Assembly (NCBI RefSeq): GCF_932274485.2
Contig: NC_065879.2
Coordinates: 93,137,959-93,201,958 of the forward strand
DNA: 64,000 nt
Direction: 5' to 3'
Source: Patella vulgata
Taxonomy: Eukaryota > Mollusca > Gastropoda > Patellidae
The notes under the pieces are model-generated. The model saw only the letters and a program-made list of their open reading frames with translations, ran no database searches and was not told the origin of the DNA. Positions within the stretch are counted from its first letter, which is position 1; each line of letters opens with the position of its first letter. Positions 56,937-64,000 of this stretch are shown piece by piece. Both the position numbers and the translations under genes were made by a program.

Positions 56937-58462
56937 CTATTCAAAAAAAGTAGGGGATATTTGATTTTTAAGTGTTATTAAAGTCACCTAATGAAACTGA
57001 CGAAGAAACAAATGACAAAATGAAATGAAGTTCACATTCATCGATTTATTCCAAATGATCGTTAGACTAAGTAAGGCACAGACTGACCATTATAAGGGTA
57101 AAATGATACCCGGGGTCAACAGCAAAGTTACCACAGCATCACAACCAAGTCAGTAACGGGTAAATCCTCCTCTGTTTGCCAAACAAGCATTGATCCGACG
57201 TGGCATTCTCCTAATGAGACGTCTAAGGTCATTTTGGTCCAGATTGTCCCATTCCTGTTGCAACGCAGCAGCAAGTTCTTGGACATTGGCAGGACGTTGT
57301 TGACGTTGACGTAACCTCTGTCCAAGCATGTCCCAGACATGCTCGATGGGGGAGAGGTCGGGACTCAGTTCTGGCCAAGGTAATGTGGTGATGTTCTGTT
57401 GTTGGAGGTAACCTGTAACGATCCTGGCCCTGTGACATCTTGCGTTGTCATCCTGGAAGATGAAACGGCGGCCATGACGTCGTGCGAACGGCACAACATG
57501 GACTGCCAAGATGTTGTCCCGGTAGTACTGGCCTGTAACACGCCCTGCAACAACATGTAAAGCCGTTCTTCCAGCAACAGTGATGCCTCCCCACACCATA
57601 ACAGAACCACCCCCAAATCGATCATGTCTGATGACGTTAACGTCTTGGAAGCGCTCGTTTCGACGACGCCACACCCTCCTACGTCTGTCCAAAAAATCAA
57701 CAGTGAACCTTGACTCATCTGAAAACATCACATTGCTCCAGCGTCGATTATCCCAGTGTTGACGATCCCTACACCAACGACGTCTTGCCTGAATGTGATG
57801 ATCTCTCAAACAAGGGATCACGCGAGGACGTCGGGCGCGAAGGTGACCCCTATGCAGTCGATTCCGAATCGTCTGGCCACTCACTCTCACACCAGTGTCT
57901 GTTTGAAGACGAGCGCTGATCTGATTTGCTGTGATGACACGATTTCTCAAGGCCAAGGTACGGATAAATCGATCCTGGGCTTGAGTTGTCGCCCTTGGTC
58001 GACCTGAGCGTGGTCTGTCCTGTACAGATTGTGCATCACGGTATCTGGACCATAGCCTGCTTATGACAGACTGAGAAACATTCATCGTCCGCGCCACAAC
58101 CGCCTGTGTTGTGCCGATCTGTAGCATGCCAAGGGCACGTAACCTTTCATTTTGGGTAAGCCGACGCATATCAAAATTTGTTTTCTGGTCACTAAAACAA
58201 TTAAACTGATGTTTCCACCCTGGAATTCAATGCCACAATGACTGTAACATTCAAAGTCAGAGTCGTGCAAATCTTGGGTTGGACCCCCATGATGATCCCA
58301 AGCATCACCTGCATTCCATGCGGTAGCTATTGGTGCGTTTGGGCGTCACATGTAACTGGAAATGTTTCTTCTGTTAGGTTCTATAGTGACTTTTTTCGTA
58401 GTCATTTGCATATTTTAGTATTATGCCCCCAAAATCAAATATCCCCTACTTTTTTTGAATAG
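56937..58462 (-). mobile_element. Tc1-like DNA transposon, copy 2, apparently intact
   Basis: 1526 bp with perfect-looking 32-bp terminal inverted repeats (CTATTCAAAAAAAGTAGGGG...) and TA on both sides (56935-56936 and 58463-58464). It contains a single uninterrupted transposase gene on the minus strand. Near identity to copy 1 points to recent activity. Confidence 0.97.
57150..58169 (-). CDS. Tc1-family transposase (DD34E)
   Basis: 339 codons, ATG at 58169, stop at 57150: the usual Tc1 length. The N-terminus has two helix-turn-helix subdomains for terminal-repeat binding (residues ~5-50 and ~70-115), joined by a GRPR AT-hook-like motif (residues 56-59). The C-terminal DDE domain has Asp151 in FSDES, Asp241 in FQDDNARCH and Glu276 in SPDLSPIEHVWD, with 34 residues between the last two, which defines DD34E. 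The GGGSVMVWGGI block is also typical. The enzyme excises and reinserts the element at TA sites. No internal stop or frameshift is seen, so it may be functional. The start is supported by the MRRLTQNERLRALG context conserved in copy 1. Confidence 0.96.
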   Translation of the reverse strand: MRRLTQNERLRALGMLQIGTTQAVVARTMNVSQSVISRLWSRYRDAQSVQDRPRSGRPRATTQAQDRFIRTLALRNRVITANQISARLQTDTGVRVSGQTIRNRLHRGHLRARRPRVIPCLRDHHIQARRRWCRDRQHWDNRRWSNVMFSDESRFTVDFLDRRRRVWRRRNERFQDVNVIRHDRFGGGSVMVWGGITVAGRTALHVVAGRVTGQYYRDNILAVHVVPFARRHGRRFIFQDDNARCHRARIVTGYLQQQNITTLPWPELSPDLSPIEHVWDMLGQRLRQRQQRPANVQELAAALQQEWDNLDQNDLRRLIRRMPRRINACLANRGGFTRY

Positions 58463-58979
58463 TATATATTATTACTATAATATAGTTTGTAACTATTGTC
58501 AGGTGAAATATATTATTAATATAATATCGTTTGTGACTATTGTCAGGTGAAATATATTATTAATATAATATCGTTTGTGACTATTGTCATGTATAGAAAA
58601 TGTAATACTCTATGGTCGAGTTTTAGGGGCTTTAATATGTTCAGCAAAAGCTTGGTCAATATAATTTAATATTGATAATATTTATTTGTATCTTAAACGT
58701 GATAATGCCGCTTTAAAGATCGGGTGTAGTCAATGAGTTAAATACTCTCTAGTCATGAGACGGGAAAATATAGCAGGGAATTCCCCTAATATTCATATAT
58801 TACCAAGTCTAAAGAATACATTCACTATATGTTATAATATAGCAGGGAATTCCCCTAATATTCACACATTTAAAGAATACATTAACTATGTTATCATATT
58901 TAGATCTGATTGTATATTTTATAAATAATGAAATAAAGATAAGCTTTGTTCTATGTTACACATTATATTTATTTAATTA

Positions 58980-59340
58980 ATTTAATATATTTAGTGTAAT
59001 ATGATTAGAGTAGTTTAATATAATTAGTGTAATATGATAAGTTTAATATGATCAGTGCAATATGAGTGTAATATAATTAGTTTAATATAATTAGTTTAAT
59101 ATGATTAGTGTAGTCTGATAAGTGTAATGAAATTAATGTAATATGAGTGTAATATAATTAGTTTAATATAATTAGTTTAATATACTTAGTTTAATATGAT
59201 AAGTGTAATATAATTAGTTTAATATAATTAGTTTAATATAAGTGTAATATAATTAATGTAATATAATTAGTTTAATATAATTAGTGTAATATAATTAGTT
59301 TAATATAATTAGTGTAATATGATAAGTGTAATATAATTTT
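58980..59340. repeat. Degenerate AT-rich satellite-like tract
   Basis: Irregular repetition of AATATAATTAGTTT / AGTGTAATATGATA units over ~350 bp. Confidence 0.9.
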
Positions 59341-60100
59341 GAGAATTTATGCTATATGAATAATAAGCAAGTAACCAATCACACTATAATTAATTGCAGA
59401 AATCTGGGTATATAAAAAGCAAGCAATTGAATTCTTAGGTAGAACCAGGGTGTGAGGTTTCCATCAGCTAACACGTTTTGAGAGTGGAGTGAGTTTGAGA
59501 GAAAGACATGTTAATTTAAAGTATTGTAACGTAAACTATTGTTTTTACACTGCTTTGATCTAAAAACATATACACAAACTATTCTTGTTCCTGTAACCTC
59601 ATTTAAAATCACAACGTTGAAGTTCAAGAGTAAAACAGTAGCCAAAGTCAAACCATTAGACGACCACACATAGTCAACCCATTAGACGATCACAGGTGAA
59701 AATAATGTAACCGAGTATTGCTACACAATGTATAAATAACAGAGTTCCAGTAGCCATGGTTAAACCACCAGACGATCACGGGTGAAAATAAAAAATATGT
59801 AGCCGGGTAGTGCATGATTCATTTGTTTAACTGGTTATTAAATAATGTAGCTGGACAGTGTTAAATAAGGTGTTAATAACAGATAGTTCCAACCCTTTAT
59901 ATTCACTAATTAAATCTGGGATTGCTGCTTTAATATGGTTTTCTTAAGGACCTTTCTTTGTGATATTAAAATAGCGGATTTTAGCACGTGGGTATGACTC
60001 ATGCTGGCCAGAGTCGTAGTCCAAGATTTTCTTAAAGTTAAGTAAAAATACTTAATTTTTCTACTTAACAAGTGTATTACCTTAAATCGGTATTCAAAGG
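59340..60100. other. Spacer, no gene seen
   Basis: Contains a diverged duplication of CCATTAGACGATCACAGGTG near 59655-59790. Nothing else. Confidence 0.4.
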
Positions 60101-60102
60101 TA

Positions 60103-60200
60103 TGGTGGCTGATAGTGGCCATGTTAAATCTCGCCCTTTTCATAACGCGACAACACGACATCACGACAGAATTGACGCAATCACACGACACTTTACTCTG
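60103..60200 (+). repeat. 98-bp inverted repeat, left copy
   Basis: Starts TGGTGGCTGATAGTGGCCA and is rich in CACGACA/TGTCGT motifs. It matches the reverse complement of 62409-62506 at 97 of 98 positions and is preceded by TA. Confidence 0.95.
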
Positions 60201-60326
60201 TCGTAACATCGTGTCATTTTTGTCGTAACGTCGAGATGTCGACTTGTCGTTTCGGAAGTTGACTTAAAAAACATGCGCATTGCGTGACTTTAGAATTTGG
60301 TGTTGAAGAATGATTAGCCTAACAAC

Positions 60327-62144
60327 ATGGCTTCTTCATCGTCATACACGTCATTGCTGAAAAGCGACGAAGAATACAACGCCATGACCAGTAATAAGCA
60401 GCTTATATACTATATATATCTCAATATCTGATAAAATTGTTGTTTTTTTTGTTTTTTTTAAAGATATAAAACAACGAGTAAGCTTAGGTTATGGAAGCTT
60501 ACTTTACGGAGAAGGCTTAATTAGGTCATAGTCATACTACTACTAGTACTGTCTCTTAGTGGTAAATTAAACTCAGACGACATGTTTTGTTTGTTTATTT
60601 TTGAAAATAAGATTTGCACTATCACAGTCCGACATGTCCGATTTGATTAACCCACTTGTTTTACAACAGTAGCCCTTACAATTTGAATTTCCTATTATTA
60701 GATCTACAGCTGTAATAATAGGCCTACACATATCCTACTTAACAAAAAGATCTTTTCATAATTTAGGAGAATTAAAGAGTAACGATCTGTTCTTTGAAAA
60801 ATTAAATCTTTTTTCAGAAGATGAACTTATTCGTGAATTTTATCATGGAGGTTATACCTATACTGAAATATCAGCAATATTATGCCTGAAGGGTAAAGCA
60901 ACAAGGTTTGTGACGTCTGTATGAAATAATTCAGTTTATTATCACAGGTCCTGCATTCTGACTTTTAGTACTTTTTAATTGTAGGGTAAATGAGAATGGA
61001 TGATTAAGCAGTGTATTATGTGGAGAACAACAGATTATGACTTCATAATTATGGGGAAAATTAGTCATGTTTCTAGAATAAGACACCTGTCAAAGACATA
61101 CTTAAGAACACATTTAGGTTTCTGAACACAATCCCTCTGTTTGTTCTTTTATCCAGCATTAATTTGGGTATTTTTTGTTTTTATTGATATCATTAATAGC
61201 ATTAGGCACAAAGTTCAAATTGGAAGGCACTACTACCAGGTTTGTGAATGTCGGAAGAATTTGTAAGATTTTAATAACATTTCGTCAAGTTATTCCAAGC
61301 CCGAGTACCAGTACCATAGGTTTGCAGGTTGAATGTCATTTATGTTACTAACTTAAAGATACATTATGGGAGATTAGATAAAGAGCTGACAGTTCTCGCT
61401 ATAATAGTTAAAAACTAGATAATGTAAAGGTAATTTGTTGAAAATTTCTGTCAAATTGGTCCACTAAGAACCGCGATATCAGCTTTGTAAATTTCCGCCT
61501 AGCCTTGTTCATCATTACTAAAGTTAGTACGTTAAAAAGCATAGTCTCGATTATCCATTGTTTTGATTTAATTATCAATGAGCGTTTGTAGCATATAGGA
61601 TTCTAATCCAGTCGATATCGAAGGCTAGCCTTGACAGCGAAAGTTGATTATGGGCTGGATAAGTTAATTAATGTCTAATTAATAATTTAGATAAGATTTC
61701 AGGCCTAAAGAAAGACCTGCGATAGGCAGATTTAGCTCTTGCATAATGCTTGTTTAAAATTTTTGTAAATATGTTTGACAGACGTAAGATTTCAAAATAA
61801 GAGCTCTCATTGGCAACATTGTGCTGCTATTAAAAATTTTTGAAAATATGTTTGACAGGTAAGATTTCAAAATAAGCGCTCTCATTGACAACATTGTGCT
61901 GCTATTAAAAATTCTGTATAAATGGCCCCTGTAATGTTAAAATTTTGGGGAGAGGGATTATATAGGCTCTCCCTGTTTCCCAATCCTAAAATATAATAAA
62001 CTATTGTTAATGAAAAAAAAAAAATTAATATATATATATTTTTTTTTTAACAGTACAAGACAAATAAGAAGAATAGTAAAAGCCATGGGTTTAAAGAAAC
62101 ATATCATAGATAGAGATGAACATGATTTAAAAGAAGCAATTTCA
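60327..62144 (+). CDS. N-terminal three exons of a helix-turn-helix protein
   Basis: Three exons keep one frame. Exon 1 60327-60390: ATG, MASSSSYTSLLKSDEEYNAM, donor GTAATA, phase 1. Exon 2 60767-60905: acceptor TTCATAATTTAG, donor GTTTGT, phase 2. Exon 3 62054-62144: acceptor after a long T tract, consensus donor GTAAGT, phase 0. The 98 residues include EDELIREFYHGGYTYTEISA then ILCLKG and STRQIRRIVKAMGLKK. This fits a DNA-binding helix-turn-helix, like the N-terminal part that precedes an integrase-core domain in some invertebrate proteins. No further exon is found before 64000. ATG context and a CG-rich upstream stretch (GCGCATTGCGTGAC) suggest a promoter. The unit lies wholly between two 98-bp inverted repeats, so it may be a captured fragment. 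Confidence 0.6.
61360..61750 (+). repeat. Interspersed repeat R3, longest copy, in intron 2
   Basis: Combines the parts seen at 22190-22420 and 53820-54010, and lies within intron 2 of the HTH unit. Confidence 0.65.
61765..61925. repeat. Tandem duplication, ~80 bp x 2
   Basis: ATATGTTTGACAG-GTAAGA, TTTCAAAATAAG-GCTCTCA and ACATTGTGCTGCTATTAAAA occur twice. Confidence 0.93.
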
Positions 62145-62408
62145 GTAAGTTAAATAAAATATGTTGGCATGTATTAACCAGTCTCAGTAGACTGATATAT
62201 ACTTTCATTTTTACAGGTCCTCATTCATTATGTGTACGTTTTATGCTATCGCACCTATCTGAGTGTGGGTGTTGCTCTTGTTGAAAAGACATTTTGATTA
62301 AACCTTTTATTGCGTGGTCACATATAGGTATTACAACATCTTATAATTAGGTGCATCACCCCTCAACCAAATTGTACTGCAGGTGACCAATGCCACTTCT
62401 TGATGCCA

Positions 62409-62506
62409 CAGAGTAAAGTGTCGTGTGATTGCGTCAATTCTGTCGTGATGTCGTGTTGTCGCGTTATGAAAAGGGCGAGATTTAAAATGGCCACTATCAG
62501 CCACCA
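62409..62506 (-). repeat. 98-bp inverted repeat, right copy
   Basis: Inverse of 60103-60200 with one mismatch, followed by TA. It ends CACTATCAGCCACCA. Confidence 0.95.
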
Positions 62507-62509
62507 TAC

Positions 62510-62830
62510 AAGGCCCTATTCTACATATACTTGATTATGTGAAAAACTTAAAATATGGAAAACCTACATTAGCCAAATAGCATGCATTTCTAACTGATGG
62601 AATAACCTTCACTGCCAAAAATCAAATATTACTCACTTCGCATGCAAGTTATGCTTAAGAGCACCACTTAACAAAAAAGTGAATAAAATGTTACAAGAAA
62701 AAATTTGCGTCCCTTTTCATTGCAGAGTGATGTAAACCTGCTGTGACGTCATAACATGCATGGGAGATCAAAGGAAATAGCATCCTTAGGTGTGTTAAGA
62801 ACATTGTCAACTAGCCGCCTTATAAAATTC
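62510..62830. other. Spacer, no gene seen
   Basis: No frame or repeat recognised. Confidence 0.4.
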
Positions 62831-62835
62831 ATCAG

Positions 62836-63475
62836 GGACCCACGGTGGCGAAGTGGGTAAGACGATGGCTCGCATGTTCGATCCCTGCATTGGTCGAGAA
62901 AGTTCATCGTGATTTTCCGACGTGTAGTGGCCCCTCCCCCCTTTGTCTTGTACGTAAAAGATCCCTTAGCAGTTGAAATTCGGTATAAGTGAAATGAAAT
63001 GAAATGGGGTTTAACGTCCTACTGTCTTGCTCCGAACTGAGCTAATGAAGACGGACATACGCCATACAGTGTGCTATGAGGGAAATTTTGCCCGGACAGC
63101 GGCACTACGGCCTACTCTTATATCGAATTCCAACTGTCAAGGGATCTTTTACGTGCACGCCAATGTGTACACGGGACCTCGGTTTTTCGTCTCATCCGAA
63201 TGACTAGACAGCTGTACTTGTCAGGCCCTCCGTCCTGCATCACTGACAAGGGGAAACCACGCCGGAAAATCTGGATGAACTTTCTCGGCCAATGCCGGGA
63301 TCGAACACCCGACCTCCAGGCTAGCGAGCCAGCGCCTTACCCACTTAGCCACCGTGATCCCCAAAATTCGATATAAGAGTATGCCATAGTGCCGCTGCCC
63401 GGGAAAAATTTCCCTCATAGCAGATTGTATGACGTATGCCCGTCTTCATTAGCCCAGTATGGGAGTATTAAATTC
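62836..63475 (+). mobile_element. SINE family B, plus copy interrupted by another SINE B
   Basis: 5' part 62836-62989: tRNA-like head GGTGGCGAAGTGGGTAAG, then GTTCGATCCCTGCATTGGTC. 3' part from 63364: AATTCGATATAAGAGTATGC to TTAGCCCAGTATGGGAG. The central region is shortened. The element is split by 62990-63363. Confidence 0.88.
62990..63363 (-). mobile_element. SINE family B, full-length minus copy, nested
   Basis: 374 bp, minus-oriented: (GAAAT)n tail, GGGGTTTAACGTCCTACTG and the ACGTGCACGCCAATGTGTAC segment, then the tRNA-like head inverted (GATCGAACACCCGACCTCCA B-box region, GCCTTACCCACTTAGCCACC A-box region). Flanked by AAATTCGGTATAAG (62976-62989) and AAATTCGATATAAG (63364-63377). Best family B reference copy. 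Confidence 0.93.
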
Positions 63476-63479
63476 ATTA

Positions 63480-64000
63480 TACCACCGTCAAATTGTTTGC
63501 ATACGCGAGAAAACTAAGGTCGATGAGACCACATTTAGAAATAATTTACAAAGAAACCATAACAGATTAATATTTGTAAAACCAAAAAGAAAACATTAAA
63601 ACGTTTGGACGATTTACTGTCTATTTTGTTTGGGTTGGGTTTTTTTTTGGGGGGGGTGGGGCGGGGGGATTTTCGTGTCTTTATTTTCATTGTTTAATTA
63701 TTTTATTACATATTTATATATAAGTAAAATATACTATTTTGTATTGTATTTACGTACGTTGAGTTTATCGACGGTATTATATTTTATATTGTGAGCTATA
63801 TTAGGGCGTTAATTTTAACCCGTACGAACTCTGTCTATATAATGAATAGAAAATAGTCAGTGTTAAGAAATGAGTTTATAATAAAATATGACGCAGCGGC
63901 ATATTAAGTTAAATGGCCATTGATTGTATTCAAATAAAACAGGCAAGTCGTCAGTCAATGTATTGCTTGTATTAATATAGCTATATTAATAACAAGTAAT
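63480..64000. other. AT-rich right end, no gene seen
   Basis: Contains a G-run block at 63646-63670 and nothing else recognisable. Confidence 0.4.

Larger units (their letters stand above)
56786..58590. repeat. ~45-bp minisatellite split by the Tc1 insertion
   Basis: Units of TATATTATTACTATAATATA plus GTTTGTAACTATTGTCAGGT: three before 56937 and three after 58462. The transposon entered at a TA within a unit. Confidence 0.93.

Noticed and set aside
59910-60209. 99-codon minus frame overlapping the left inverted repeat
   Set aside because: No domain; the part inside the inverted repeat is not open in a comparable way at the right copy, and the plus-strand exon model explains the locus better.

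Overview
The window is AT-rich animal DNA with introns, interspersed SINEs, LINE, Penelope-like and Tc1 remnants, many minisatellites, and an AIG1/GIMAP-type GTPase beside a CARD-domain gene. The two tRNA-headed SINE families and the GIMAP/CARD genes suggest a mollusc, probably a gastropod. That is an inference from style, not an identification. Coding density is very low and most long open frames are shadows of repeats.

Layout. 0-7 kb: minus-strand immune-type genes. A CARD gene runs off the left edge (exons 2301-2130 and 524-177). A decayed copy of its CARD exon lies at 4.0-4.4 kb. A GIMAP-like GTPase with a repetitive coiled-coil tail (6613-5090) ends in a tandem array of splice-site-bearing units. 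A Penelope-like RT scrap lies at 1.05-1.43 kb. 7-10 kb: minisatellite and interspersed repeats. 10.3-19.9 kb (block A) and 38.2-49.8 kb (block B) are mosaic copies of one segmental duplication in the same orientation; 30.5-32.4 kb holds a further partial copy. Block A carries a Tc1 element, itself interrupted by a short retroposon, and a broken LTR-retroelement gag/protease fossil. Block B lacks both, so the two blocks act as before/after pairs. 20-30 kb: repeats, a LINE RNase H remnant, a full-length SINE with target-site duplication, and two candidate orphan exons. 34 kb: a promoter-like cluster. 49.8-51.5 kb: a foldback DNA transposon with CXC-type coding sequence and arms rich in TGACGTCA and CCGCCATTTTG motifs; one loose end-copy sits at 56.3 kb. 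56.9-58.5 kb: an apparently intact Tc1 transposon. 60.1-62.5 kb: near-identical 98-bp inverted repeats enclose three phase-compatible exons encoding a helix-turn-helix N-terminus. 62.8-63.5 kb: one SINE nested in another.

The strongest leads are the inverted-repeat-bounded exon cassette at 60.1-62.5 kb, the microexon-like array at the 3' end of the GIMAP exon, the foldback CXC element, and the relative chronology readable from blocks A and B. No search was run; family names come from motifs read by eye.
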